Under the pieces are notes generated by a model, which saw only the letters and a list, made by a program, of their open reading frames with translations, did no database searches and was not told the origin of the DNA. A stretch of DNA of 64,000 bases from Herbiconiux sp. SALV-R1. Lineage in GTDB: Bacteria; Actinomycetota; Actinomycetes; Actinomycetales; Microbacteriaceae. The position numbers were made by a program, and so were the translations under genes. This document shows, one piece after another, positions 26,827 to 35,570 of this stretch (its first letter is position 1; the number at the start of each line of letters is the position of its first letter). The DNA lies in contig NZ_CP053344.1 of assembly GCF_013113715.1 (NCBI RefSeq), forward strand, positions 1,550,001 through 1,614,000, read 5' to 3'.

Positions 26827-26832
26827 AGCTTA
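26827..26832 (-). promoter_or_regulatory. -10-like TAAGCT, leaderless start of mshC
   Basis: TAAGCT, then TGAGCG, then the GTG at 26820. This supports the annotated MshC start. Confidence 0.5.
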
Positions 26833-26876
26833 GTTGCCGCGGGGCAACGGCCTGACGCGCAGGACTGCCGAGACGC

Positions 26877-27701
26877 CTAGGCGGCGATGAGGCCCGCCGA
26901 GAGCAGCACGATGAGCACGCCGCCGAGCGCGATGCGGTAGATGACGAAGGGCAGGAAGCTGCGCTTGGAGATGTAGCTCATGAAGAAGGCGATCACCACG
27001 AGCCCCACCACGAAGGCGACGATGGTGGCGACGAGCGTCTCGAGCGGCCCGTAGACACCCGGCTCGCCGATGCTCTTGTACACCTGGTAGAGCCCCGAGC
27101 CGAACACGGCGGGGATGGCGAGGAGAAACGCGTAGCGCGCGGCGGCCCGGCGCTCGTAGCCCATGAAGAGCCCCGCGGTGATGGTGCCGCCCGAGCGGGA
27201 GACCCCGGGAATGAGGGCGAGCGCCTGGGCGAACCCGAAGATGATGCCGTGCGGAACGGTGAGGTCTTTCAGGCGACGGCGCTTGGCGCCCACGTAGTCG
27301 GCCACGCCGAGCAGCACACCGAACACGATGAGCATGATCGCCACGATCCAGAGCGAGCGGAAGGTCGACTCGATGAGGTCTTGGAAGAACAGGCCGAGCA
27401 CCACGATCGGCACCGAGCCGATGATGATGAGCCAGCCCATGCGCGCATCCGGGTCGTTGCGGGGCACGCGGCCCACCAGCGACTTCGCCCAGCGCGACAC
27501 GATCTTCACGATGTCGCGCCAGAAGAACACCACCACCGCGGCCTCGGTGCCGATCTGGGTGATCGCGGTGAACGCGGCCCCCGGGTCTTTGGCTCCGGGC
27601 AGGAACTCGCCCAGGATGCGCAGGTGGGCGCTCGAGGAGATCGGCAGGAACTCGGTGAGCCCCTGCACGAGCCCGAGGATGATGGCGTTCAGAAAGTCCA
27701 T
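26877..27701 (-). CDS. uppP: undecaprenyl-diphosphatase UppP
   Basis: A 274-residue BacA/UppP-type integral membrane phosphatase that recycles the lipid carrier for peptidoglycan and confers some bacitracin resistance. The catalytic [14 protein letters not shown] motif starts near residue 13 and [10 protein letters not shown] near 165; about eight membrane helices are visible. The ATG has AAAGGGAG directly upstream. An open frame continues upstream of it but shows only shadow coding. It follows the M20 peptidase gene on the same strand. Confidence 0.94.
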   Translation of the reverse strand: MDFLNAIILGLVQGLTEFLPISSSAHLRILGEFLPGAKDPGAAFTAITQIGTEAAVVVFFWRDIVKIVSRWAKSLVGRVPRNDPDARMGWLIIIGSVPIVVLGLFFQDLIESTFRSLWIVAIMLIVFGVLLGVADYVGAKRRRLKDLTVPHGIIFGFAQALALIPGVSRSGGTITAGLFMGYERRAAARYAFLLAIPAVFGSGLYQVYKSIGEPGVYGPLETLVATIVAFVVGLVVIAFFMSYISKRSFLPFVIYRIALGGVLIVLLSAGLIAA

Positions 27702-27760
27702 GGCTCCCTTTGCAGGTGGGGTGGTCCGCGACGGAGCGGGAAGTGTGGGGGTGGGGCCGG

Positions 27761-29074
27761 TCAGTACCGGAGCAGGAGTTCGGTGAGAACGTCCGTGCCA
27801 AACCCTAGCGCGTCGATCGGCACGCGTTCGTCGACACCGTGGAACATCGCCGGGAAATCGAGGCTGGGCGGAAGCTGGAGCGGGGCGAAACCGAAGCCGC
27901 GGATGCCGAGGAGGCTGAGCGCCTTGTTGTCGGTTCCGCCCGAGAGCAGGTACGGCAGCACCTCGGCGCCCGGGTCGCGCTCCTGCAGGCAGGCGATCAT
28001 CGTGTCGACGAGCTCGCCGTCGAAGCTGGTCTCCAGCCCGATGTCCTCGTGCGAGACGACGATCTCGATGTCGGGACCGACGAGCTCGCGGATCTCGGCC
28101 ATCACGGCTTCCTCCTCGCCCGGGAGCACGCGCACGTCGATCATCGCCTCGGCGCGGTCGGGGATGACGTTGTGCTTGTAACCCGCGGTGAGCCCGGTGG
28201 GGTTCGCCGTGGTGCGCAAGGTCGCCGAGATGAAGCGCGAGGCGGTTCCGGTGGCGATGGCGAGCTCGTCGGGGCTCAGCACCTGGGGGTCCTTGCCGAG
28301 GATCCCGGCCACCCGGTCGAGAAGCTGGCGCGTCGTCGCGGTGAGGTGCAGCGGCCACTCCCGGCTGCCGATAGCCGCCACCGCCGCCGCGAGCCGGGTG
28401 ACCGCGTTCTCCCGGTTGATCTGCGAGCCGTGACCCGCCGTGCCCCGGGCGATGAGCTTCATCCAGATGAGCGCCTTCTCACCGGTCTGCACGAGGTAGG
28501 CGCGCTTGCCGTCGAGGTCGATCGAGTAGCCGCCCACCTCGCTGATGGCCTCGGTGGCGCCGGCGAACAGCTCGGGGCGGTGCTCGACGAGGTGGTGCGA
28601 GCCGAACACACCCCCGTTCTCCTCGTCGGAGAAGAAGGCGACCACGAGGTCGCGCTCCGGTTGCCTGCCGGAGCCCAGGATGCGGTCGAGCGACGCCACG
28701 ATCATGGCGTCCATGTTCTTCATGTCGACCGCGCCGCGCCCCCACAGCATGCCGTCGCGCACCACTCCGCCGAACGGGTCGACCGACCAGTCCTCGGCGA
28801 TGGCGGGCACCACGTCGGTGTGCCCGTGCACGACGAGCGCGGGCTTCGAGCTGTCGCGCCCTTCGACCCGCGTCAGGATGCTCGTGCGGCGCGGAGCGGC
28901 GTCGACCGCGGTCACCTCGAGGCCGAGCCGTTCGAGGTGCGCGGCGAGGTAGTCCGCCGCCTCCGTCTCGCCGTTCGACCGGCCCTCCCCGTAGTTCGAG
29001 GTGTCGAACCGGATGAGGTCGCGGGCGATGCGGGTGGTCAGATCGAGCTCGTCTGGCGGAGGCGTTGACGTCAT
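27761..29074 (-). CDS. M20-family metallopeptidase
   Basis: A 437-residue cytosolic zinc peptidase or deacylase of the M20 family. Metal ligands are visible as [22 protein letters not shown] and FFSDEENGG, and a dimerisation domain lies in the middle. Substrate is not defined; relatives include dipeptidases and ArgE/DapE-like enzymes. The ATG at 29074 is preceded by TAGCGT at 6 bases. It probably shares a transcript with uppP, 59 bases downstream. Confidence 0.87.
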   Translation of the reverse strand: MTSTPPPDELDLTTRIARDLIRFDTSNYGEGRSNGETEAADYLAAHLERLGLEVTAVDAAPRRTSILTRVEGRDSSKPALVVHGHTDVVPAIAEDWSVDPFGGVVRDGMLWGRGAVDMKNMDAMIVASLDRILGSGRQPERDLVVAFFSDEENGGVFGSHHLVEHRPELFAGATEAISEVGGYSIDLDGKRAYLVQTGEKALIWMKLIARGTAGHGSQINRENAVTRLAAAVAAIGSREWPLHLTATTRQLLDRVAGILGKDPQVLSPDELAIATGTASRFISATLRTTANPTGLTAGYKHNVIPDRAEAMIDVRVLPGEEEAVMAEIRELVGPDIEIVVSHEDIGLETSFDGELVDTMIACLQERDPGAEVLPYLLSGGTDNKALSLLGIRGFGFAPLQLPPSLDFPAMFHGVDERVPIDALGFGTDVLTELLLRY

Positions 29075-29080
29075 GTCCTC

Positions 29081-29086
29081 ACGCTA
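29081..29086 (-). promoter_or_regulatory. -10-like TAGCGT before the M20 peptidase gene
   Basis: TAGCGT is followed by GAGGAC and the ATG at 29074. GAGGA could double as a very short Shine-Dalgarno sequence, so leaderless status is less certain here. Confidence 0.4.
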
Positions 29087-29111
29087 CCGGGCGCTCCGGT
29101 GCGGGGGTGGA

Positions 29112-29139
29112 TTTCGACGCCCCGCATCCGTGCTACAGT
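29112..29139 (+). promoter_or_regulatory. candidate promoter of tRNA-Leu
   Basis: TTTCGA at 29112-29117 (-35-like) and TACAGT at 29134-29139 (-10) are 16 bases apart, about 40 bases before the mature tRNA. Confidence 0.5.
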
Positions 29140-29180
29140 CTTTCCTTGTCGCCGGAGAGATCCGAAAACGACAGACACCC

Positions 29181-29265
29181 GTCCGGGTGGCGGAAATGGC
29201 AGACGCGCTAGCTTGAGGTGCTAGTGCCCGTATAGGGCGTGGGGGTTCAAGTCCCCCCTCGGACA
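29181..29265 (+). tRNA. tRNA-Leu (anticodon GAG)
   Basis: An 85-nucleotide class II tRNA. The acceptor GTCCGGG pairs with CTCGGAC (one G-T), discriminator A. The anticodon stem CTAGC/GCTAG encloses the loop TTGAGGT, giving anticodon GAG. A long variable arm with a GCCC/GGGC stem and a perfect GGGGG/CCCCC T-stem around TTCAAGT complete the cloverleaf. CCA is not encoded. It reads CTC and CTT codons. Confidence 0.95.
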
Positions 29266-29286
29266 CACTGGTTGAGACAGTGAACG

Positions 29287-29324
29287 AAAGAAGACCCGGC
29301 ATGACGCCGGGTCTTCTTTTCGTT
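29287..29324 (+). terminator. strong intrinsic terminator after tRNA-Leu
   Basis: A 14-base-pair perfect stem (29287-29300 with 29306-29319), five-base loop ATGAC and a run of T residues ending TTTTCGTT. It lies 22 bases after the tRNA. It is the only hairpin in the window with a proper U-tract. Confidence 0.88.
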
Positions 29325-29372
29325 AACTGCTTTCCCCTACGCTGTGGCTCACACCCTTGAAAGGACTGATCC

Positions 29373-29873
29373 ATGGCAGATCTCATCGTCATCGCATTCG
29401 ACACCGAGGAGCAGGCGGAAGGCGCCTACGAGAAGGTGCAGGAACTGCAGGGCGACCTCATCGTGCAGCTCGCGGGGCTCGCGCTCGTCACCGTCGACCA
29501 CGACGGCAAGACCCACGTGAAGAACCCCGGCGCCGTCGGCAACATCGGCCTGGGTGCGGCGGGCGGAGCGCTCTTCGGAACGCTCATCGGCATCCTGTTC
29601 TTCATCCCCTTCGTCGGCCTCGTCTTCGGCGGTCTGTTCGGCGCCCTCTTCGCCGGCATCGACAAGACGGGTCTCAACTCCGAGTTCCGCGCGCAGGTCA
29701 AAGACGCCGTCTCGGCCGGCAAGTCGGCTGTCGTGGTGTACACGACCAAGCTCACCGAAGACAAGTTCGCCGCGGCGCTGGCGCCCTACAACGGCACGGT
29801 CATCAAGACCTCGCTGAGCGCCGAGGACGAGCAGGCACTCATCCACGATCTGTCGGGCCAGCCGACGGCCTGA
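29373..29873 (+). CDS. DUF1269-family membrane protein
   Basis: A 166-residue protein with an N-terminal alpha/beta segment (DLIVIAFDTEEQAEGA), then a Gly-rich double hydrophobic hairpin (about residues 58-95, GNIGLGAAGGALFGTLIG) and a C-terminal alpha/beta segment ending near EDEQALI. This layout matches DUF1269. Function unknown. AAAGGA precedes the ATG. It begins 50 bases after the tRNA terminator, so it needs its own promoter. Confidence 0.8.
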   Translation: MADLIVIAFDTEEQAEGAYEKVQELQGDLIVQLAGLALVTVDHDGKTHVKNPGAVGNIGLGAAGGALFGTLIGILFFIPFVGLVFGGLFGALFAGIDKTGLNSEFRAQVKDAVSAGKSAVVVYTTKLTEDKFAAALAPYNGTVIKTSLSAEDEQALIHDLSGQPTA

Positions 29874-29912
29874 TCGCTCTAAGCTGGGGCCACGGTCCGG
29901 AAGGAGAGCACT

Positions 29913-30515
29913 ATGGGAATCGTCACACCGGGTTTCTTCGGCAAGCACCGCGAGGCCGATCCGAAACTGCCCCCGGGGCAGTACGAGACGAAAGACTTCC
30001 CGGTGCTCTCCGCCGGGCCCACCCCGAACATCCACGACGGCGAGTGGGCGTTCTCGATCACCACCGAGACGGGTGAAGTCACCCGCTGGAGCTGGGACGA
30101 ATTCCGTGCCCTGCCCGTCGAAGACGTGCACACCGACATCCACTGCGTCACCCGGTGGTCGAAGTTCGACACCGACTGGCGCGGGGTGTCGCTCGACACG
30201 CTGTTCGAGGGCATCGAGACCAGCGCCGGCTACACCATGGCGCACTCCTTCGGCGGCTACACCACCAACGTGCCGCTCGAAGACCTGCTCGGCGGGAAGG
30301 CCTGGGTGGCGTTCGAGTACGACGGCGAGCCGCTCGACCCCGAGCACGGCGGGCCCGCCCGCCTGCTCGTGCCGCACCTCTACTTCTGGAAGAGCGCGAA
30401 GTGGGTGAAGGGGCTCAGCCTTCACGACAGCGAGGAGCTCGGCTTCTGGGAGGTTAACGGCTACCACGCCTACGGCGACCCCTGGAAGGAAGAGCGCTAC
30501 TACTACGATTCCTAG
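29913..30515 (+). CDS. molybdopterin sulfite oxidase-like oxidoreductase
   Basis: A 200-residue single-domain protein of the sulfite oxidase/MsrP molybdopterin fold. The probable molybdenum-ligand cysteine is in IHCVTRWSKFD (about residue 78), and the pterin-contact segment LLVPHLYFWKSAKWVKG is near 150. It has no Tat signal, so it acts in the cytoplasm. GGAAGGAGAG precedes the ATG. One base separates it from the flavin reductase gene that probably supplies its electrons. Substrate unknown; methionine sulfoxide or another S- or N-oxide is possible. Confidence 0.87.
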   Translation: MGIVTPGFFGKHREADPKLPPGQYETKDFPVLSAGPTPNIHDGEWAFSITTETGEVTRWSWDEFRALPVEDVHTDIHCVTRWSKFDTDWRGVSLDTLFEGIETSAGYTMAHSFGGYTTNVPLEDLLGGKAWVAFEYDGEPLDPEHGGPARLLVPHLYFWKSAKWVKGLSLHDSEELGFWEVNGYHAYGDPWKEERYYYDS

Positions 30516-30516
30516 C

Positions 30517-31230
30517 GTGGAATGGGCTGTGGCCGACGTCGTCGGCATCCGTGAAGAGACTCCGACCGCTCGCACCCTGATGCTGCGCATCCCCGGGTGG
30601 AAGGGCGCGCTGGCCGGCCAGCACATCGACATCAGGCTCACCGCGCCCGACGGCTACCAGGCGGCGCGCTCCTACTCGCTCTCCTCCGCCGCCGGCGACG
30701 AGCTCGCCGCCGTGAGCGTCGAGCTCATGCCCGACGGCGAGGTCTCGCCCTATCTCGTGCGCGGCATCTCCGTCGGCGACCAGCTCGAGGTCATCGGCCC
30801 GCTCGGCGGCTGGTTCGTCTGGCGCCCCGAGCAGACCGAGCCGGTGCGGCTCATCGGCGGCGGTTCCGGCATCGCTCCCCTGGTCTCGATCCTCCGCACG
30901 CACATCCGCTCGGGAAACACGGCCCCGGTGAAGCTGCTGTACTCGGTGCGCACGCCCGAGTACGTCTATTTCTCTGACGAGCTCGACGCGCTCACGGCCG
31001 AGGCCGGTGCCGAGGTGGCCATCCAGTACACCCGGCACGCCCCGCCGGGCTGGCAGGGCACGATCGGCCGACTGGATGCGCGGCGCGTCACAGACTGGGC
31101 CGAGGGCGACCAGAACGCCTCCACCTACATCTGCGGCCCCACCCGCTTCGTCGAGCTCGCCTCCGACGCCCTGGTGGCCGCGGGGGTCGACCCCGCGACC
31201 ATCCGCACCGAACGGTTCGGCGGCGCCTGA
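30517..31230 (+). CDS. FAD/NAD(P)-binding ferredoxin reductase-like protein
   Basis: A 237-residue FNR-fold reductase. The flavin motif ARSYSLSSA (RxYS type) is near residue 50, the nucleotide-binding GGGSGIAPLVSIL near 112 and the C-terminal CGPTRFVE near 204. There is no 2Fe-2S domain. It starts with a GTG one base after the molybdoenzyme stop, so the pair is an operon in which this protein probably passes NAD(P)H electrons to the molybdopterin centre. It converges on the POT transporter gene with one base between. Confidence 0.87.
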   Translation: MEWAVADVVGIREETPTARTLMLRIPGWKGALAGQHIDIRLTAPDGYQAARSYSLSSAAGDELAAVSVELMPDGEVSPYLVRGISVGDQLEVIGPLGGWFVWRPEQTEPVRLIGGGSGIAPLVSILRTHIRSGNTAPVKLLYSVRTPEYVYFSDELDALTAEAGAEVAIQYTRHAPPGWQGTIGRLDARRVTDWAEGDQNASTYICGPTRFVELASDALVAAGVDPATIRTERFGGA

Positions 31231-31231
31231 G

Positions 31232-32704
31232 CTACCTCACGCCCTGCATGAGCTTGCGCACCCACGGGGTGAGCAGGATGAGCACGACTCCGACCACGAT
31301 GGCGACGATGCCCGAGATGCCGAAGTAGGGCGGCTCGTCGTTCTCGTCGTAGAAGCCGGCGAGGATTCCCGACAAGGCCGTTCCAAGCGCGATCGACAGG
31401 AAGAACAGGGCCACCATCTGGGTCTGGAACACCCGCGGCGCCAGCTTCGTCGACAGCGACAGGCCGACGGGTGAGAGCAGCAGTTCGGCGATGGTGAAGA
31501 CGAACAGGATGCCGACGAGCGCGAGCAGCGGCGTACCGTGGGCTCCCGTTCCCGAGAACGGGATGAACAGCAGGAACGCGATGCCCATCACCACGGCGGC
31601 GGCAGCGAACTTGTAGGGCGTCGGCGGCTGACGGTCGCCGAGCTTCGTCCAGATCGCGGCGAACACGCCCGAGAGGATGATGATGAAGATCGGGTTGATC
31701 GACTGCACCCACGCCACCGGCATCTGCCAGCCGAAGAGGCTCAGGTTGAGCCGGTCGTTGGCGTAGATCGTCACCACGGTGAACTGCTGCTGATACAGCG
31801 ACCAGAACGCGACGCTGGTGAGGAACATGGGGATGAACGAGATCACCCGCTTGCGCTCCGTGCCGTCGATCTTCTTGCTCGAGAGGATGACGGCGAACAG
31901 CGCGATCGAGGCGACGAGCGTGACCAGCGCGACGGCGTCGGCGAGGTTGTCGGCGGTGAGGAGCCCCACCAGCACGGCGGCGACGATCACGACGACGGCG
32001 GCCACCGCGACGACGGCGATGAGGATGCGGCGGTTGGCCGGCAGCGGGTTCGGCACCTCCTTGGCGTGGGCGGGGAGGCTCCGCCTGCCGAAGGAGTACT
32101 GCACCAGGCCGATCGCCATGCCCACCGCGGCGGCGCCGAAGCCCCAGTGGAAGCCCACGGTCGACTGCAGGAGGCCGGTCAGCAGCGGGCCGAGGAAGGC
32201 GCCCAGGTTGATGCCGAGGTAGAAGATCGAGAAGCCCGCGTCGCGCTTGGGGTCTTTCTCGGCGTAGAGGGTGCCCACCACCGAGGTGGCGTTGGCCTTG
32301 ACGCCCCCGGAACCCAGCGCGATGAGCACGAGGCCTGCCCCGAGCCCCAGCAGGCCCGGCAGCAGCGAGAGCGCGATGTGACCGGCCATGACGACGATGG
32401 CGCTGTAGAACAGCGTGCGTTCAGACCCGAGGAGCCGGTCGGCGATCCACGCGCCGAGGATGGTCGCCAGGTACACCGACCCGCCGTACGCGCCGATGAT
32501 GCCGACGGCTACCGGCTTCGGGATGCCCAGGCCGCCTTCTGCGGCGCTGTAGAACATGTAGAGCAGCAGGATGCCCTGCATCCCGTAGAAGGAGAAGCGC
32601 TCCCACATCTCGACGCCGAAGACGTGGACGAGGGAGAACGGCTGCCCGAAGAAGGTGCGCTCCTTCTTCGTGGGAGAGTCGGGCGCGGCGGTCTCTGTCG
32701 TCAT
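31232..32704 (-). CDS. POT-family proton-dependent peptide transporter
   Basis: A 490-residue major facilitator of the PTR2/POT type (DtpT-like) that imports di- and tripeptides with protons. The diagnostic EMWERFSFYGM (ExxERFxYY-like) motif is at about residue 31, GSGGVKANATSVVG near 131, and the family FYLGINLGAFLGPLLTG near 160. About 14 hydrophobic helices are visible. The start ATG follows CACTAT at 6 bases. Confidence 0.9.
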   Translation of the reverse strand: MTTETAAPDSPTKKERTFFGQPFSLVHVFGVEMWERFSFYGMQGILLLYMFYSAAEGGLGIPKPVAVGIIGAYGGSVYLATILGAWIADRLLGSERTLFYSAIVVMAGHIALSLLPGLLGLGAGLVLIALGSGGVKANATSVVGTLYAEKDPKRDAGFSIFYLGINLGAFLGPLLTGLLQSTVGFHWGFGAAAVGMAIGLVQYSFGRRSLPAHAKEVPNPLPANRRILIAVVAVAAVVVIVAAVLVGLLTADNLADAVALVTLVASIALFAVILSSKKIDGTERKRVISFIPMFLTSVAFWSLYQQQFTVVTIYANDRLNLSLFGWQMPVAWVQSINPIFIIILSGVFAAIWTKLGDRQPPTPYKFAAAAVVMGIAFLLFIPFSGTGAHGTPLLALVGILFVFTIAELLLSPVGLSLSTKLAPRVFQTQMVALFFLSIALGTALSGILAGFYDENDEPPYFGISGIVAIVVGVVLILLTPWVRKLMQGVR

Positions 32705-32710
32705 CCAGCC

Positions 32711-32716
32711 ATAGTG
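32711..32716 (-). promoter_or_regulatory. -10-like CACTAT before the POT gene
   Basis: CACTAT is followed by GGCTGG and the ATG at 32704; no Shine-Dalgarno sequence is present. Confidence 0.35.
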
Positions 32717-32725
32717 GCACGCGAC

Positions 32726-32765
32726 GGGCGCGCCCAGACAGCGCGCCCTACCCCGCTTTCGCGGG
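32726..32765. terminator. two GC hairpins between helicase and POT genes
   Basis: GGGCGCGC (32726-32733) pairs with GCGCGCCC (32741-32748) around a seven-base loop, and CCCGC/GCGGG (32752-32765) forms a smaller stem with a TTTC loop. Neither has a U-tract. Position after the helicase gene suggests termination. Confidence 0.45.
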
Positions 32766-32788
32766 TCAGCGCCCGGTGCTTTCCCGGC

Positions 32789-34612
32789 TCAGCGCCCGGC
32801 GGCGCCCATCCACTTGCGCACCGTCACGATGCGCGACTGCAGCTGCGTCACGCTCGCCTGCGCGACGGCGGGACCACCGCAGATGCGGCGGAGCTCGGCG
32901 TGGATGAGCCCGTGCGGCTCGTTCGACTGCTTCGACCAGATGCCCACGAGGGAGTTGAGCAGGGTGCGCTGCTCCTTCAGGGTGCGGTAGAGCGGTGCCG
33001 GCACGCCGCCCTGGTCGGGCGTGTCGGTCTTCGGCATCCCGTTCTTCGCCTGGTGCTTCTGCTGCCTCGCCTGTCGGTGCTGCAGCAGGTCTTTCACCTG
33101 ATCGGGCTCGAGCAGCCCGGGGAGGCCGAGGAAGTCGAGCTCCTCCTCGCTGCCGACCACGGCCTGGAAGCCGAACTCTCCCCCGTCGTAGACCACGCGG
33201 TCGAAGGTCGCCTCCGAGCCGATGGCGACGAACGAGAACTCCTCGGTGAGCCCCTCCGAGGCGCGCTCCTCGCGATTGGCCGCGGCGACCATGGCGTCTT
33301 CGGGGTTGTAGAAGTCGCCCTCGGGGTTCGACCCGTCGTCGCGCTTGTCGAGCGCGTGGTCGCGTTCGAGCTCGAGCTTCTCGGCCAGAGCCATCAGCGC
33401 GGGCACGTTCGGCAGGAAGACGGATGCGGTCTCACCACGACGACGCGCCCGCACGAAGCGCCCGATGGCCTGGGCGAAGAACAGCGGCGTCGAGGCGCTC
33501 GTGGCGTACACGCCGACCGCGAGCCGGGGCACGTCGACGCCCTCCGACACCATGCGCACGGCGACCATCCAGCGGGAGCTGCCGTCGGAGAACTGCTGGA
33601 TGCGGTCGGAGGCCTCCTTCTCGTCGGAGAGCACGACCGTCACCTTCTCCCCCGTGATCGACTCCAGGATGGTCGCGTACGCACGCGCGACCGTCTGGTC
33701 GGTGGCGATGACCAGGCCGCCCGCATCCGGGATCGACTGCCGCACCTCGCTCAGGCGCTTGTCGGCGGCGCCGAGCACCTGGGGAATCCAGTCGCCCGCC
33801 GGGTCGAGGGCGGTGCGCCAGGCCTGGGAGGTGATGTCTTTCGTGTTGCCCTCGCCGAGGCGGGCCTCCATCTCGTCGCCCACCTTGGTGCGCCAGCGCA
33901 TGTGCCCGGCGTAGACCATGAAGAGCACGGGTCGCACGACGCCGTCTTTGAGGGCGCGGCCGTAGCCGTAGCTGTAGTCGCTGCGCGAGACGCGGATGCC
34001 GTGCTCGTCGGGGAGATATTCCACGAACGGAATGGGCGAGGTGTCGGAGCGGAAGGGTGTCCCCGTGAGCGCGAGGCGCCGCGTGGCGGGTTCGAACGCC
34101 TCACGCACCGCGTCGCCCCAGCTCAGTGCGTCGCCGCCATGGTGCACCTCGTCGAGGATGACGAGGGTGCTCGCACCCTGCGTGAGCTCGCGGTGCAGCG
34201 CGGGCCGCGCGGCGACCTGCGCGTAGGTGAGCGCCACGCCGTGGTAGTGCCGCCCGAAGCGCGACTCGCTGTTCTTGAAGCCGGGGTTCAGACGCACGCC
34301 CGCACGGTCGGCGGCGTCGGCCCACTGGCGCTTGAGGTGCTCGGTGGGGGCGACGACGATGACGCGGTCTACGGTGCGGCGATGCAGCAGCTCGCTGGCG
34401 AGACGCAGGGCGAAGGTGGTCTTGCCGGCGCCGGGGGTCGCGGCGGCGAGGAAGTCGCGCGGTTCCTTGGCGAAGTAGGCGGTGAGCGCCTCCTCCTGCC
34501 AGGCCCGCAGGCGGCCCGCCGTACCCCACGGCGCGCGAGCCGGGAAGGAGGGAGAGAGGTGGCCCGCTGCGCTCGTTCCGGGTGCCGGTTCGTAGTGCGG
34601 GGCGTCTGTCAC
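32789..34612 (-). CDS. SF2 DEAD/DEAH-type helicase
   Basis: A 607-residue superfamily 2 helicase of the RAD25/SSL2-like kind. Motif I reads TPGAGKTTF (about residue 62), motif II DEVHHG, motif III LTGTPFRSD and motif VI QAIGRFVRARR. The C-terminal 150 residues, with charged QARQQKHQAKN, are specific to this group. Its nucleic acid target is unknown. Start GTG 34612 is preceded by TATCCT at 8 bases. Confidence 0.87.
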   Translation of the reverse strand: MTDAPHYEPAPGTSAAGHLSPSFPARAPWGTAGRLRAWQEEALTAYFAKEPRDFLAAATPGAGKTTFALRLASELLHRRTVDRVIVVAPTEHLKRQWADAADRAGVRLNPGFKNSESRFGRHYHGVALTYAQVAARPALHRELTQGASTLVILDEVHHGGDALSWGDAVREAFEPATRRLALTGTPFRSDTSPIPFVEYLPDEHGIRVSRSDYSYGYGRALKDGVVRPVLFMVYAGHMRWRTKVGDEMEARLGEGNTKDITSQAWRTALDPAGDWIPQVLGAADKRLSEVRQSIPDAGGLVIATDQTVARAYATILESITGEKVTVVLSDEKEASDRIQQFSDGSSRWMVAVRMVSEGVDVPRLAVGVYATSASTPLFFAQAIGRFVRARRRGETASVFLPNVPALMALAEKLELERDHALDKRDDGSNPEGDFYNPEDAMVAAANREERASEGLTEEFSFVAIGSEATFDRVVYDGGEFGFQAVVGSEEELDFLGLPGLLEPDQVKDLLQHRQARQQKHQAKNGMPKTDTPDQGGVPAPLYRTLKEQRTLLNSLVGIWSKQSNEPHGLIHAELRRICGGPAVAQASVTQLQSRIVTVRKWMGAAGR

Positions 34613-34620
34613 GATGTTCG

Positions 34621-34626
34621 AGGATA
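34621..34626 (-). promoter_or_regulatory. -10-like TATCCT before the SF2 helicase gene
   Basis: TATCCT lies 8 bases before the GTG at 34612 with no Shine-Dalgarno sequence. A second hexamer, TACCCT at 34675-34680 on the plus strand, could serve the divergent SGNH gene. Confidence 0.4.
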
Positions 34627-34707
34627 CCCCTCCCCGCCGACATCACCGCACCGGGCGGCGCTCGCGCGAGGTCTACCCTGGAGGAGGTTGCGAGAGGAGT
34701 CCGACAC

Positions 34708-35523
34708 ATGTCACAGCCGCATCCCTGGCGTCGCTACGTCGCGCTGGGCGACTCGTTCACCGAGGGTCTCGGCGACCCCGAACCCGCGAGCCCCGGTGGG
34801 CTGCGCGGCTGGGCCGACCGGGTCGCCGAGGTGCTGGCGGCGACCGCCGACGGCGAGTTCTCGTACGCGAACCTCGCCATCCGCGGCCGCCTGCTGCAGC
34901 AGATCGCCGATGAGCAGATCGAGCCCGCGCTCGCCCTGCAGCCCGACCTCATCAGCATCTCGGCGGGCGGCAACGACGTCATCCGCCCCGGCACCGACCC
35001 CGACGACATCGCCGCGCGCTTCGAGGTGGCCGTGAGGCGGCTGCGGCGCGACGACGCGACGGTGGTCATCTTCACCGGGGTCGACACCGCGTTCACGCCG
35101 GTGTTCCGGGGCATCCGGGGCAAGGTCGCGATCTACAACGAGAACCTCAGGGTGATCGCCGACCGCTACGACTGCGTGGTCGCCGATCAGTGGGGACTGA
35201 AGGAGATCCAGGATGCGCGGATGTGGGCCGACGACCGGCTGCACCTGAACGCGCTCGGCCACCACGAGGTCGCCCGCCAGGTGCTGCGGGCCCTCAACGT
35301 CGACAACGACCTGCAGGCCGGCGAGCCCGAGCCGTTGCCCGGTCGCAGCTGGCGCCAGGCGCGCGCCGAAGACCTTGTATGGGCACGGGTGCACCTCGTG
35401 CCGTGGGTGCTCCGCCGCATCACGCATCGCTCGAGCGGCGACGGCATCGCGCCGAAGCGCCCGGTGCCGGGGCCCGTGCCGGGGCGGGTGGCGGCGCAGA
35501 CCGAGCCCTCCGCGGAGGGCTGA
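34708..35523 (+). CDS. SGNH/GDSL-family hydrolase
   Basis: A 271-residue esterase-fold protein. Block I GDSFTEGLGD starts at residue 14 (catalytic Ser), block III SAGGNDVI is near 90 and block V DRLHLNALGHHE supplies the Asp and His. There is no signal peptide. The C-terminal 60 residues are basic and Pro-rich. The ATG at 34708 follows GAGAGGAG; the frame is open further upstream without support. It ends convergent to the carboxypeptidase gene. Confidence 0.88.
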   Translation: MSQPHPWRRYVALGDSFTEGLGDPEPASPGGLRGWADRVAEVLAATADGEFSYANLAIRGRLLQQIADEQIEPALALQPDLISISAGGNDVIRPGTDPDDIAARFEVAVRRLRRDDATVVIFTGVDTAFTPVFRGIRGKVAIYNENLRVIADRYDCVVADQWGLKEIQDARMWADDRLHLNALGHHEVARQVLRALNVDNDLQAGEPEPLPGRSWRQARAEDLVWARVHLVPWVLRRITHRSSGDGIAPKRPVPGPVPGRVAAQTEPSAEG

Positions 35524-35570
35524 GGCGAGCATCCGCTCTGCTGGGCGGAGCGCGCCGCGCCGGGCCCGCC

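Noticed and set aside
31538-35035. Very long plus-strand frame (over 1100 codons) opposite the POT and SF2 helicase genes
   Set aside because: It crosses two well-defined minus-strand genes and reads as charged low-complexity sequence. The end of this frame is a shadow of the SGNH gene region.
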